A DNA stretch of 64,000 bases, taken from positions 218,065 to 282,064 of the forward strand of contig JAIWND010000035.1 of NCBI GenBank assembly GCA_025330725.1, in the 5' to 3' direction. The stretch comes from Chlamydoabsidia padenii (taxonomy: Eukaryota; Mucoromycota; Mucoromycetes; Mucorales; Cunninghamellaceae). The position numbers and the translations under genes were made by a program. Under the pieces are notes generated by a model, which worked only from the letters and a program-made list of their open reading frames with translations, was not told where the DNA came from and did not search any database. The number at the start of each line of letters is the position of its first letter. Position 1 is the first letter of the stretch. Shown here piece by piece: positions 1 through 11,401 of the stretch.

Positions 1-475
1 AGGACCCAGTGTCTATTTTATTTTAGTTACTGTTTTTACCTACACATTTCTTCAATAAAAAATTAATTTTCTCTCTCTCTCTCTTTTAATATATGGTTTA
101 GTTTTACGATTAGAGCGGTGATATATCTTTGGTCAAGGAACATGCATTGGGTCAAGAATGTCATTATGTATGATTAGGGTCTGATAATTAGAATAGAATA
201 GATTGTTTAATCATAATAATAATAATAAAGAATGTCTTTTTTATTCATTTAAATCTGTGGAGCAAACAATGATGGTACGATAGGCTAAATTGGAGGAGTA
301 GAAGGGGAAGGGGTTGTTGGTTTCAAAAAAAGGTGACGATAAAACTATATGACTACATGGATACAAAGAGAGGGATGGATATATGTATATATTCAAGGTA
401 TAGATTCCAGATTAGGTGACTACTAAGATAATAAAAAGGAGAATGTGATTAGTATACGATGATAATGCAAGTTAT
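1..475. other. AT-rich intergenic end of window
   Basis: No open frame with splice support is visible here. An AATAAA followed by a CT-rich run near 55-85 could be the 3' end of a plus-strand gene lying outside the window. Confidence 0.4.
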
Positions 476-1498
476 CTATTGATGGCTTACTGTGGTACTT
501 TTAAAGATGATCGATTTCAATTCATCAAATTTGGGTTCGCTAAGGGGATTGAATCGAATGAGATTGTTGTCGGGAAAACATTCAAACAAGTATGTTTCGG
601 TGATGGCCAACTGTGCACATTGTTGAGAGAGTTTCCTAAACACAGGAGCATCATTACGGAACCTATATGTTTTCTTTTTGGTAAGTATATAAACCCATAA
701 CCATTAGTATTCACTTACAATCGATATGCTTCCTTGTTGTAACAATGTTTATCCACGAGTTTTTCCAGCACATCTCTTTTAAACATGTTCTTCAAAAAGT
801 GTAGTACATGGAAGAGATAGTCTTGATGTGGTCGCCAGGTAGGAAAATGTTGAGATAGAGAGACATTACCTTGACTGTCCACCAAAGGATGGAACATATC
901 CGTCAAAAAAGTCACAGCAGGAGGATGGTTAGGATAGGTGTCAGGTATAAACATACGGAATTTGAAGACACCAGATCGATAATAGCCTTTGTGTACAAAG
1001 ATAACACCATATAGTACTACAAAACAAAATGATCTAAGTACCATACAAGCCTACTGTTTTGTTTTTGTTTTGGTTTATTACCGTTCAAACTATCAGAGGA
1101 AGGCATAACATAAACACCTAAAGGACAATGTCTTGGGTTGCGAAGATTAACACTGGGAAAAAAAAAGGAGTAGGTTAGGTTCATAATCATCAATCTGCCG
1201 TCATGATTGGTTTTTCTACTTACAATTCAGTCAAAAGTTCATAACGTTTAAAGTCATCAGAGAGTTGAGAGGCATGGTTGGGTTCATCGTCATCTTCATA
1301 AACAGTAGAGGGAATGGATGTGGTGATAGGTTGCTGTTGGTGTTGGTGTTCGTGTAGGCTGGGAGCAGGTGAAGTGGAAGATCGTAATCCGAACTTGGCA
1401 AAAATAGACCCAACACTGGATCTTTTGTTGGTGCTGTTTATAGCCGAAGAAGAAGAAGAGTTGGATCGTTGTGATGGTCCAGTTGTTGAATCCATCAT
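476..1498 (-). CDS. AKTIP/FTS-like ubiquitin-conjugating enzyme variant
   Basis: Four exons (1498-1224, 1152-1082, 1016-719, 662-476) join in frame to about 276 aa with GT-AG introns. Residues about 1-90 are Ser/Thr-rich and disordered. The UBC fold follows, with PLGVYVMPS, then GVIFVHKG, IPDTYP and a FHPLVD block where ordinary E2s carry HPN. No cysteine stands at the E2 active-site position, and the segment with PTWRPHQDYL resembles the AKWRRNH region of animal AKTIP. Family knowledge: AKTIP/FTS is a catalytically inactive E2 variant that works with Hook proteins in dynein-linked vesicle transport. That role is inferred here. A promoter-like element lies about 85 bp upstream of the ATG (1583-1602). 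The last exon is needed: without splicing, the frame stops just after EAYRL. Confidence 0.8.
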
Positions 1499-1582
1499 GG
1501 AGTGTTAAAAAGGTAAAGAGAGGCTGCAATATATAAAAAAAAAAATTGAAAAAAAAAAAATAGGAGATACTGTAGAGAGGAT

Positions 1583-1602
1583 GTCGGGTTTTAAAATTTA
1601 AA
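1583..1602 (-). promoter_or_regulatory. CCCG promoter element upstream of AKTIP-like gene
   Basis: Reads TTTTAAAACCCGAC on the minus strand, about 85 bp before the ATG. It is one copy of the window-wide element described in the findings. Confidence 0.5.
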
Positions 1603-1735
1603 AAGACTTTATTCATAGATTTTTAAGCATGAATGATGGGGGATAAAATAGGATGAATGTAATGATGAGTGTATACAAATATATATGCGAGAATAGAATT
1701 GTAGAAAATTTGATATACTATAGGTATATAGCAAA

Positions 1736-4420
1736 TCAAGCAACAAAGTCATCAAGAGGTTTGATGGTTCTTCGGACACGCTGGAGGACTTGATTCACCC
1801 GTTTTTGGAAATCAGGGTCCTCTGATTCAACAGTCTACAGTAAAAGGATAAATGATTAGTTAAAAAAGAAGAAGAATGTTGACACTACTTACGTATTTGA
1901 TGCAGTCTACAATGGCACTAGAGCCATCCATATTGACAGTCGCTTTCTTTTCCTTGACATCACCTACTACGTCCCCAAATTGTTCTTCCAAGAAGAGCAG
2001 GACATCTTCGTATTCGATATCGATTTGTTCTTGTATATGGGAATGATCACCACCAGAATGATTATGTTTGCATGGTTGACTGCTTGCTATAAATGATACA
2101 ATGTTGGTATGTTGAATGATTGAATGAGCACCTTTATCCTATGTATACTTTATACTTTACCTTTTACACTTGCAGGAGAGCTGTCTACCGAGAGAATGAC
2201 TGATAAAACAGAGTCCGCCACCATATCATTCATTGCATTTCCTATCCATTCTAATATCACCTGGTTTGGTTTGTCGGTCAGTCGCTTGATGTCGATAGTA
2301 TCCAAGATACGCAAAACAGTGCCTTGTTGATGATTATCAGCACTATTACTTTTTTCCAAATCCACTTCTTGAATGGTACCAAACATCATTTCCAAATGCC
2401 ATTTAAGTAATCCAATGCCACCACTAAAGGGAACAATTTGTCGTTGAGTGATCACGGTTGTAATCAATCCCGTCAGTTCCGCCAGGTCCTCTACAGACAC
2501 AATGCTTAGTTGGTAATCCTTGGAGACAATCACACCATCGAGGTTTTGGTTTTCGGTCGGGTATTTTGCTGCCAGGGCACCAATCGTCTTGGCCATCTTT
2601 TCACCACGGAAATGGAGTTTCACCGTTTCACAGTTCTTGGGAGTATATACCTTGATGTTTTCTTCTCGTTCAGAGTATTTGCTTTGGAGTGCTGATTTCA
2701 ACCGATACATGGCATTTGCTTCACCATGGACAAGGATCTATAAACAACATTCGTTAACCAATCACTGTTTCTTCTTCCCCCCCCCCTTTACTTACCACAT
2801 GAGGAGCCTTCACATCATCAATGAATTTTGCATTTTGAGTAAAATCCACGTGTGCAGAGAATGAGATATAATCCACCGACATATTGAGAGGCACCTTACG
2901 GCCATCCATTGCGGAAAAATCATCAGGTTCGTTCATAGCAAGCTAATGATAAATGTATATAAAGTTGGTAAATTATGTGATGGACCAAGTAATTATAATT
3001 TCTACTTACTCTTGCCAAAGTATTTTCCACACAATACCCAGTAATTACTAGTCCATTCTTCTTGTCAGGAGCCCACCTTTCGAATAGTTCCCGCGATAAC
3101 CCATTTTGCAGCATACCAGGACTTGCTAGAATCACACAAGGGCCAGAATCTTCAAATTGTTCAACATTTCGTAGATTGCTAATATGTTTAAAGATAAAAG
3201 GATTCGATATGGTGAATTGCTTTTTGATTTTGGTGTTCATCATGTTGATATAAGTTTGATAGACCGCCATACACTTCTTGGCCAGACTGGAAGCATAATA
3301 GATAGGAATGCTGTCCAATTCCGGATGTGATTCCCAGTATTCGTCCAAAATAAGCAAGAGTTCCTGAGCTCGACCGAGAGCAAATACAGGCATCAGACAA
3401 CGACCACCGCGATTGACAATATCGTGTATCAAGGCTAAATTAATCAAAAGTTGGTAAGTATTCATTTCCCCACATCATCTCTTAACAAATCATACATACA
3501 TGTAAATCGAGTTTCCTTGGCCAGACGAGGTTCATGACTTTGGACACCATAAGTACTTTCTGTGATCAAAACATCCACAGCAGCATCGGGTTTTTCGGCC
3601 GCCATCAAATGTCGATCTTCTTCACGAGAGTAATCACCAGTATAAAGGACCTTGACACCAGCGATTTCGATTAAAAACATGGCAGCACCCAAGACATGAC
3701 CAGCATTGTACCCAGTAAATTTGATGCCTTCGACTTCAACTTGTTGATGATAATCCACAGCTTCGATTCGATGGAAGGAGTTGTTGAGATCTTCTTCACT
3801 GTAGAGTTGATCTTCGTCACCGATATTACTAACCCGCACGTAATCGCTGAGAAGCCACTTGTAAATGGCTTTGGTAGGATGCGTCATGAATACCCGGCCT
3901 TTGAATGAAGTCTACACACACACACACACAAAAAAAAAAGGAAGGGTGGAATCAGTATAGAGTATAATATGAATCAGTTAGCGTTACCTTTTCCATGAGA
4001 TAAGGTACAGAAGCAGCATGATCTACGTGGAAACTAAATGCAAGACAAAGAAGAAGGGTGAGTAAACGTAAAGGTTGTGTTATTTTCAGTTATAAGGGTC
4101 CAACTACTTACTGTGTCACAAGCAAGACGTCAATGCTTCCAGGATCTATTTCATCAAAGAAGGGAAGAGAGGCAAGACCATTATAGGCAGGGTGAATACC
4201 AGCATCGAGCTACAAGAGAAGGGATAAAGTACGTTAGTCAATGGATACAGTTGGTCAAGTTTACTTTTCAATAACATACGAGAATAGTTTTGCCTTTATA
4301 TTCCAATAAGAGAGAAGATCGACCCACTTCATTACCAGCACCAAGTGGTGTCAGTTTTAAAAGATCGTCCTTGTCGATGATGGGGACTTCATATTCGGCT
4401 TTACGTTTGACAGTGGTCAT
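1736..4420 (-). CDS. YSH1: Pre-mRNA 3'-end processing endonuclease CPSF73/Ysh1
   Basis: Nine exons (4420-4280, 4209-4112, 4033-3988, 3911-3500, 3434-3010, 2942-2796, 2737-2161, 2086-1893, 1834-1736) give about 712 aa, close to the family size. This is the zinc-dependent metallo-beta-lactamase/beta-CASP nuclease that cleaves pre-mRNA before polyadenylation in the nuclear CPSF complex. The metal-binding motif HFHVDH spans residues about 80-85 and is formed across the exon 2/3 junction. Also visible are [27 protein letters not shown], the beta-CASP block [34 protein letters not shown] and [13 protein letters not shown]. The C-terminal third ([17 protein letters not shown]) matches the CPSF3 C-terminal domain. 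The start is the first ATG ([13 protein letters not shown]), 120 bp inside a divergent promoter shared with the next gene. Identification is very secure. Confidence 0.96.
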
Positions 4421-4505
4421 GATTATTTAAAGTGGAGGAAGAAGAAAAAGACGAACAAACATTTGGGCCTCCAGTGAATGAAATCAATTAAATGACCGCT
4501 TACCT

Positions 4506-4548
4506 ATTTTCAAATACCGCCTCTCATCACACCTGTTTGAAACGCGGG
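4506..4548. promoter_or_regulatory. Bidirectional promoter with two opposed CCCG elements
   Basis: TTTTCAAATACCGCC (4506-4520) and GTTTGAAACGCGGG (4535-4548) form two opposed copies of the recurrent element. They lie between the divergent CPSF3 gene (ATG at 4420) and the membrane-protein gene (ATG at 4669), so one copy may serve each direction. Confidence 0.5.
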
Positions 4549-4668
4549 ACTCATTCTCCTTTACTCTTTTCTCTTCTTTTTTTTTTTTTTTTTTCTTTTC
4601 TTCCACACCATTATCTATTTTGAATCTTTTACTTGACCATTATTCAATCAAACAGCAATACGATTATT

Positions 4669-5678
4669 ATGATAACAGACGCTAGTGCACCAACAACTAC
4701 CACTCCATTACTTGGCACCAAGCAACCGAGTCGTACAACCGTAAAAAGGGTACCCACTTTTATGCAAACCTCAATACCCAATCGGCTCTCGATACTGCAC
4801 TCCTGTGGCAACATGTTGTTCCACCTCTTATTGGAGTTAATCTTACCTTTTTGCTTATACTTTGTCTTCCGGATGTTTATGCGGCCCTTGTTTGCGTTAT
4901 TACTCGCCAGTGTCCCCGCAGCGTTGATTGTGGCTCTCAAAGGGTAAAGTACGATGACGATTATTTATTCCCAAGGTTTATATATATGGCTAGCTTTATT
5001 ACTAACACTTTTTGTTTTTTATATCTATCTACTATGCATTATAGAGTTCATGATCATAAAGTGGATATGACTGGCACCCTGACCTTGGTTGGATTTATCA
5101 CCTCTGGTGTATTGGCCACACTACAGGCGGATCCTAAACTCTATCTCTTGCGAGAATCAACAATGACATTGGCAATGGGAATCATTCTTATCATCACAGT
5201 CCTTCCTCTTCGTATAGGACAACATAAACTGCGTCCATTTATTTTTTATGTTGCGCGTCAAATGGCAATATCGGGCTCCATTGCGGACAGTCGTCACATT
5301 GTACAACAACATTGGGATTGGTTTTGGGATCAATGGACAACCTTCCGGATCTTCTTCCGCCTATTGACAGCTATGTGGGGAATAGGTCTTATTAGTGAAT
5401 TTTTGGTCAGGGTGGTCTTGCTTCGATCTCTGGATGATGTGGATGATGTGTTCTATTACTCTAACATATACATATTTGTGATCTTGGTGCTTTTAGGAAC
5501 ATTGACGGTGACAAGTACGCTTCTTTTACGATATTTATACAATCGGGAACAAGACAGGATCAAAAATTTGGAACAACTGGATGAAGTCGAACGTATTATC
5601 CAAGCATCAGCAACTGAAAACAATAACGACGGCCCCATTGGCACTACTCTCACTGCAGGATCAACTTCAATTACCTGA
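4669..5678 (+). CDS. Multipass membrane protein, VC0807-like
   Basis: Two exons (4669-4943, 5045-5678) give about 302 aa. The ATG at 4669 is chosen because the upstream frame has only a TTG. About 40 polar N-terminal residues precede hydrophobic segments at roughly residues 45-65, 68-90, 100-120, 130-150, 185-205 and 225-248. A charged tail with REQDRIKNLEQLDEVERI may form a coiled coil. The pattern of paired hydrophobic segments with LRPFIFYVARQ and FWDQWTTFRIFFRLLTAMWGIG resembles the VC0807-type integral membrane family found in bacteria and fungi, but this rests on recall without a search. Substrate and membrane are unknown. The gene is transcribed divergently from CPSF3. Confidence 0.7.
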
Positions 5679-5846
5679 ATTGTTTATCTTTTACCATTAC
5701 CACTTCTACCCAACTACATACCCTAGTTTAACAATAGTTTGTATCTATTAATTTTTTTTTTAAACTTTTGACTCTTTATGCTATGTTATACAATAAACCA
5801 ATTTTATGCAACATTGTCTTTTTAGTTTCTGACGCCTCTCGAATGA

Positions 5847-5857
5847 GCGGGGATTGG
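5847..5857 (-). promoter_or_regulatory. CCCG promoter element upstream of HP1-like gene
   Basis: GCGGGGATTGG, about 78 bp before the ATG at 5930; a looser copy of the recurrent element. Confidence 0.35.
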
Positions 5858-5929
5858 AAAAAATCAAAATTACCACGACGTTAAATAATACGTGTCCCTC
5901 CTTTTCTCTTCTAGTTTGATCTCTAAATC

Positions 5930-7242
5930 ATGTCCTTTACAACTGTTGAAGACGACGGAATATACGAAGTTGAAGCTATTAGGGCTTCCCGAGCTTGTAA
6001 GCACAATCTGAAACCAGTAAGTATATACCTTGGAACCATCATAGTAGTTTATTTAACCCAATATTGTATTTTATAGAAAACTCATGATTACCTTATCAAA
6101 TGGAAAGGTTATGATAGCGATGAAAACACCTGGGAATGTAGTCAAACGATGTAAGTAACAAATATCAAGAATCTACTGTATACATACTTGTTTACCTTAT
6201 TAATCTGCTCTCCTTTATATTAAAATCTCATTGATGAATTCAACGCGTACAACAAAAGTGACGCACCAGAGCTTCTGGAGAAATTCTGGAGCAAACAACA
6301 CATGGGACGGCAATCAGTTGAAAGGAAAAACGGTGGAGGATCTAAAAAACAACCAAGGAAACGACAAACGACAAGTACTGACGATGTGAAACTTGGCCAG
6401 TCTACCCAGAAGAAAACCAAGAGGACGAAACAATCACCTGTGGTTATTGCCAACCCATGCAGCAGCGATGAAGACGAAAATACAGTGGACGTAGATAGGA
6501 ACTTGGATGATGACCTGGAGCGATTTACTGCCACGACATTAACATCATTATCGCCACAACCTAATATAGCCTTTGAAATGAAGCCAAATGTACTTAAACC
6601 TACCTCATCCTCTCCGTTGACTTACGCAACAACAGTAACACATAATGCATCACCACTAACAACATCAGCAACTCTCCTTGATCACCAGGATCTAGGCAGT
6701 CGAGCACACCACACTATCTCAACTGTAATAGACGATTCGGATGGAACAGTGTCTGAAACCAGCAATGACTCTGAACAGCAGGAAATCAATGATTCGGTGG
6801 AAGTATCATTCCATGAAGATGATAAGGACGGTAATCCATTGATCATATACAACAAGTCGGTCCTACAGGTATGCAGCAACTTTCGTGAGCATTGGGACTG
6901 GGAACAACAAGTATCACATATCAAAAAATTGATCATCAAGAAACGACAAGGTACTCCCACCTTTTACTTTGTAATCCGATGGTAAGTGGAGAGGGGGGGG
7001 GGGCGAGGAGTAAATAGCACTACTTGAATCTTGTAACTCACTTTTTTTTTTGTTTTTGTTTAGGAATGATGGCATACTCTCGGCACACGACTCAAATACC
7101 ATCCGATCGAAATGTCCACTAAAGGTAAGTGGATGGAGGGATGGGGAAAGACAATTATTCATGCTTGGGAATTCTTATGACTAACATTTTTCTTATTTAG
7201 GCATTGGATTTCCACGAAAAACGACTTGTAGACCAATATTGA
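5930..7242 (+). CDS. HP1-like chromodomain/chromoshadow protein
   Basis: Five exons (5930-6016, 6077-6150, 6259-6981, 7064-7124, 7201-7242) give about 328 aa. The chromodomain occupies residues about 10-65: IYEVEAIRASR, DYLIKWKGYDSDENTWE and the closing helix APELLEKFW, with the aromatic cage residues (Y, W, W) present. A basic then Ser/Thr/Asp-rich hinge follows (about 75-225), including a KKQPRKRQ-type basic patch. The C-terminal chromoshadow domain has NFREHWDWEQQVSHIKKL, FYFVIRW and CPLKALDFHEKRLV. HP1/Swi6 proteins bind H3K9-methylated nucleosomes and dimerise through the shadow domain, giving heterochromatin silencing; that function is inferred from domain order. The acceptor of intron 2 was set at 6258 because it restores the chromodomain end. 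Confidence 0.9.
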
Positions 7243-7328
7243 TATCCCTTCTTCTTATTTATTTACTTTTTCCCCTCTTCTTCTCTCATTTTATCCCACC
7301 TTCCCCCACTTTATTTATACAACACTTC

Positions 7329-8677
7329 ATGAACATCGATAACTTATTCTCCGTTCGTAATAAAGTACGCACCATTTTTAACATCTATGTCGGGGATACA
7401 ACAAGGTCGATATACTTACACTATGCTTCTAATTGTTATAATATATTATAGGTTTGTTTAATTACTGGTGGTGGCCGTGGTATTGGGCTCATGCTGGCAA
7501 AGGTAATACAGAGTGGAAGCATGATATAATGGCATCTTTCTCATCTCACATTGTTTATATATGTTGGAACAGGGCTTTGTGTCTGCAGGTGCAAAAGTGT
7601 ACATCTCTTCTCGAAGTGCTCAAGTCTGTGAAAAGGTAATAACATGGTCTCGTGTAGATGGGGATACTGAATGATGTTGGATGGGTATAGGTTGCTCAAG
7701 AACTGACTAAAATGGGACCAGGCCAATGCTTCGCTATCTCGGCAGACTTGCAAAAAGTAGAAGATATTCAACAACTTGTATCTAAACTTGGGCAACGTGA
7801 AACTCGTAAGTAAATGAAAAACAGGTGGATGGAAGACCAGTGTGGGCTAAATAGTACTTGGTTTGATTTATGGAACAATAGATCTTGATGTCTTGATCTG
7901 TAACTCCGGGGCAAACTGGGCGGCGTAAGTATACTGGAATAATGTAACTGGGGTGAATACTGATGGTACTTGCACAATCTACTTTTACAGACCTATCGAC
8001 GAATACCCGGATTCAGGATTCCAAAAGGTGAGGCATAATTATGGGGTAGCATTCAATCTGACATTTTTTTTTTTTTTTTTCAACTTGATAGGTGGTCAAT
8101 TTGAATCTGACTCGAACATTTACTTTGATACAAAAGTAAGTGATGAAGAAAAAAAGGATACAATACAAAAGATCAACTGACATTCTCTTATTATTTAGAT
8201 GTTTACCTCTTTTGCGGGTTAATGCAACTACTGAAAGCCCATCTCGTATCATCAATATTGCCTCTATATCAGGTTTAACTCCGTAAGTAGCAGGCACACA
8301 TACACAAAAAGGTAACTCAGTTTCATACTTTTTTTTTTTTTTTTTTTGACACCACTAGTCCAAAGCTCGAAATGTATGCATACAGTTCGAGTAAGGCGGG
8401 ATTGATACATCTATCGAAACATTTGGCAGCACGCCTGGGACCTGAAAACATATTGGTAAACTCTATTGCTCCCGGATCATTCCCTTCCAAAATGATGGCC
8501 GAAACACTAAAGAAAGACGGGGAACATATCTTAAAAAGAATACCTATGGGTCGATTTGGTGTAGATGAAGACCTTGCTGGAACCTGTATCTACCTCGCAT
8601 CAAGAGCAGGCGCCTATACAACTGGGGCTGTCATTACTGTCGATGGCGGTACCCTTCAATATGCACCAAAACTGTAG
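7329..8677 (+). CDS. Short-chain dehydrogenase/reductase
   Basis: Nine exons (7329-7364, 7452-7502, 7573-7635, 7691-7805, 7882-7924, 7991-8027, 8092-8135, 8199-8282, 8359-8677) give about 263 aa, normal for a classical SDR. The Rossmann cofactor motif TGGGRGIG is at residues about 16-23. ADL, the NSG segment, IINIASISG (catalytic Ser) and YAYSSSKAG (catalytic Tyr and Lys, Y-x3-K) follow. SRS after strand 2 suggests NADP(H) preference. The overall string resembles RhlG/FabG-like reductases and related fungal SDRs. The true substrate cannot be read from sequence. The gene follows the HP1 gene by only 86 bp on the same strand, so its promoter must be very short; a weak element (TTTTATCCCACC) sits near 7290. 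Confidence 0.88.
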
Positions 8678-8851
8678 TAACCTAGATTATATGTTATGTA
8701 ATAAAGCACATTCTTTCAATTCATTAATAAACACTTGCGACACAATTTCGCTTTAATAATACACAAAGTTTGGTTTTAAAGCATTTTATAGTATGTTATG
8801 GTTGTTAGAAGGATGTGTGTGATTTTGGGGTTGATTCATGCAACATTCGAA

Positions 8852-8865
8852 TTTTAAATCCCGAC
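8852..8865 (+). promoter_or_regulatory. CCCG element (distal)
   Basis: TTTTAAATCCCGAC, a close match to the recurrent element, about 510 bp before the next start codon. Confidence 0.4.
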
Positions 8866-9216
8866 AGTAGCACCAATTCTTGATTTGCTCTTGCTCGTGT
8901 TTTTGTTTTTTTGGTAACTCTGTCAAAAGGTTTTCTTCAGCTCTTTATTTGTGAAAACTCAACACAGATGAGATTCGACTTTGTAGAAAAGTCATTACTT
9001 TTCGAATGCGTCGATCGTTGGCATTTTTTCAAATGCCGCCCTGGACCCAGTTTGAAAAAAAGAATAGGACTTACTCCTATGTTTCAACCATCTCAGTTAA
9101 TCAAAAGTGCCAATAGTAGGCATCAATAAGTATCTTGAAGTATGTTCTGTCGGTAGGTTTGATTGGCATGCTATTTGCGGGGGTCTACAATCATGCTGGG
9201 AAGAATGACGAAATAT

Positions 9217-9230
9217 ATTGAAATCCCGCC
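9217..9230 (+). promoter_or_regulatory. CCCG promoter element upstream of FUN14 gene
   Basis: ATTGAAATCCCGCC, about 145 bp before the ATG at 9374, with about 50 bp of poly-T in between. Confidence 0.5.
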
Positions 9231-9296
9231 CATTAAGAAAACGTGAAAAATCGTTTTCTTTCTTTGTCTCACTTCTTCTTTTCCTCTCTCTCTCTT

Positions 9297-9298
<2 letters not shown>

Positions 9299-9347
<49 letters not shown>
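9299..9347. repeat. Poly-T tract
   Basis: About 49 consecutive T, continuing into (TTTA)n, immediately upstream of the FUN14 start. Confidence 0.9.
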
Positions 9348-9349
<2 letters not shown>

Positions 9350-9373
9350 TTATTTATTTATTTTGATCTTGAC

Positions 9374-10259
9374 ATGTTACGTACTACCGTTAGACCCTTC
9401 ACTTGTCTTCACTCTACTGCACAACTTGGAGTCAGGCGCTCTTTGGTGAAACCCATGCGTCACTCTGGTAAGTACAATGGCGTAATGAATCAAACTTGAT
9501 CACTCTTTAACAAAATTTCTCTCTAGTTCTGGAAAAGACCTACTCTACTTTTGGCACAGGCAATCAAGGACGTTATGGATTGTGGAATGCAACTCGTTTA
9601 TCCTGGACTGGACCCACCAAAACTATTGCTGTCCTTGCCACCACGACCAGTACACTCACTGCTGGTTTATGGGCTAAAAAGCCATTACAATGTCAAGGTA
9701 ATCAAGTAGGATCACTTTATACTGCAATCAGCACACTAATCCATTCATTACATCTCCCTTCTATACATATATATAGCCGTATATACAGATATATCCGATA
9801 TGAACACATACAAAACTACGGATTTGAAAGACGCCCAAGCTAGTCAAACATTGATTCACAAGGGAGAATTATCCTTCGGGGTAGTTCTTGGCTTTTGTAC
9901 GGGATTCTTGGTCAAGAAGGTCGGCAAGTTTTTTGCTGCGATGGTGGGTGTTGCCTTTTTATTCATGCAGGTAACTAGTCGATATACTCATCATTCTTAC
10001 AACAAATATCTGATTACTCCTCCTTTTTTTTTTTTTTTTTTTTTTAATCCAGTACTTATCATCTAAAGGATATGTCACAGTCAACTGGAATCGCATGGAA
10101 CATCAATACAATCGACAACTTGGGATTGGCAAGGATGGAAAGGGGGCTACCAGTGCATTACATTCCAAATGGGATGACTTTGTGGGATTCTTGACTAGCA
10201 ATATCCAATTCAAGTCTACCTTTTTATTGGGTCTCTATGGTGGTATCCATTATGGTTAG
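9374..10259 (+). CDS. FUN14-family mitochondrial membrane protein
   Basis: Four exons (9374-9467, 9527-9697, 9777-9970, 10053-10259) give about 221 aa. The N-terminus (MLRTTVRPF then an Arg-rich stretch) looks like a mitochondrial presequence. The FUN14 domain covers residues about 115-215: GELSFGVVLGFCTGFLVKK, KFFAAMVGVAFLFMQYLSSKGY, VNWNRME and a final hydrophobic segment ending LYGGIHYG. Animal FUNDC1 is an outer-mitochondrial-membrane mitophagy receptor. Fungal members are mostly uncharacterised, so mitochondrial location is a fair inference and a role in mitophagy is not shown. No clear LC3-type YxxL motif was seen near the N-terminus. Confidence 0.85.
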
Positions 10260-10570
10260 GTGCCTCTCCTTTTTTCTTGGGAGGGGGATCTTGGTGATGG
10301 TGGTTATTGATTAAATAGATTTATACTTTTGATTTGAAATAAATAAAAACATAGGTGTTGATTGTAGATCTTGGATGTGTTTATATATGATATCAAAAAA
10401 AAAAAAAAAAAAATGGGGTTCATCATCATATTGTTTGATTCAAAAGGGGTCTTTTATTGAACTAATCATTGAGTAACATTTATGGTGCTTAGTTTGACTA
10501 CTTTATATATATATATATAAAAGTGGATTGGGTATGATTCATATCATCATGATAATAGTGTTGCCTTTCC
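10260..10570. other. Convergent spacer between FUN14 and Cys-rich genes
   Basis: Holds the 3' ends of two converging genes: AAATAAATAAAA-type signals near 10338, a poly-A run near 10396 and a short TA repeat near 10506. No coding frame seen. Confidence 0.5.
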
Positions 10571-10967
10571 CTACTTGTTTTGGAAATAGGATCTGGAATG
10601 GGCGGCATAGGTATGGGACCCACGTGGATTGACATGTTCATTTTCATCGTCTTCTTTCTCATCATTATGACGGGAGCGACAACATCGGACAGCACAACAT
10701 TCATGTTCATCTTCTGCGGCCGAGCATAATGCTCGATAAACTCCGACGTACCCTTTGGGACATTCGCGAAGACAAGTCAGCTTGGTGAAGAATCTACAAT
10801 CTGTAAAGTAAAATAATGTTAGTCTGGATATTTACACTGATTTCTTCTTTAGAGGTCTTCTTACCATGCATGTCGATTTCTGTCTTGTCATGTTCCAGTT
10901 CAGGAACAGCCTTGATCGACCATACAAAAGTGATGATGATGGCACAGGTTGAAAGATAGAAACGCAT
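10571..10967 (-). CDS. Small secreted cysteine-rich protein
   Basis: Two exons (10967-10865, 10800-10571) give about 110 aa. The first 22 residues form a typical signal peptide (MRFYLSTCAIIITFVWSIKA), probably cleaved after KAVP or nearby. The mature part has eight cysteines packed into about 40 residues in the pattern C-x7-C-x3-C-x11-C-x8-CC-x3-CC. An acidic/His-rich tail (DEKEDDENEH) follows, ending in QNK. No family was recognised. Size, export signal and even cysteine number fit a disulfide-stabilised extracellular protein. The element at 11072-11086 lies about 110 bp upstream of the ATG, supporting a real transcription unit. The function is unknown; a surface, defence or signalling role is only a guess. 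Confidence 0.75.
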
Positions 10968-11071
10968 ATTTATAAAAGCTTAGTTTAGAAAGGATAAAGT
11001 AAGTTTGAGATAAAATTAAATCGAGGAACATCTTTTATATGAAGAAAACGGATTCATGCAAAAGTGCAACA

Positions 11072-11086
11072 TTTCAAATCCCGGCC
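11072..11086 (+). promoter_or_regulatory. CCCG promoter element upstream of Cys-rich gene
   Basis: TTTCAAATCCCGGCC, a near-perfect copy, about 110 bp from the ATG of the minus-strand gene. Confidence 0.5.
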
Positions 11087-11401
11087 TTTTTTTTACCGTT
11101 GTTCTGCACTTCTCCTATTCATGAAAATGTAATATTTTTTTTTCTTTGGAATAAATCCCCTTACCTACTACTCTCCAGAAATATGTTTTTTGAAGCTTTA
11201 CTAGTATAAAATGTCTCCTTGAAGTAAAACACAAATGAAAGAGATCAATGTGGTGAGCTTAGACATTTGTAATTGACCATCTGAGAAACATGAATATAAT
11301 AAAACGTTGATTAAGCAAATACAATTACAATGAAACTAGTCAAATGTCATTTATAGAGTAATTAGAGCCATAAGCTTCTTTTTTGGTCAGTTAGGCTCGC
11401 T

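Larger units (their letters stand above)
8678..9373. other. Intergenic spacer with two promoter elements and poly-T tract
   Basis: No supported coding frame. It carries two copies of the recurrent element (8852-8865 and 9217-9230) and a T run at 9299-9347 followed by TTTA repeats just before the FUN14 gene. Confidence 0.5.

Noticed and set aside
4633..4668. N-terminal extension of the membrane protein from a TTG
   Set aside because: The upstream frame has no ATG; the first ATG at 4669 is used.
6224..6258. In-frame stretch LIDEFNAYNKS before HP1 exon 3
   Set aside because: No AG acceptor precedes it. The canonical acceptor at 6258 restores a proper chromodomain end, so this stretch is intronic coincidence.
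11072..11086. B-box-like core as evidence for a tRNA gene
   Set aside because: No cloverleaf, anticodon arm or A box could be found around it or any other copy.
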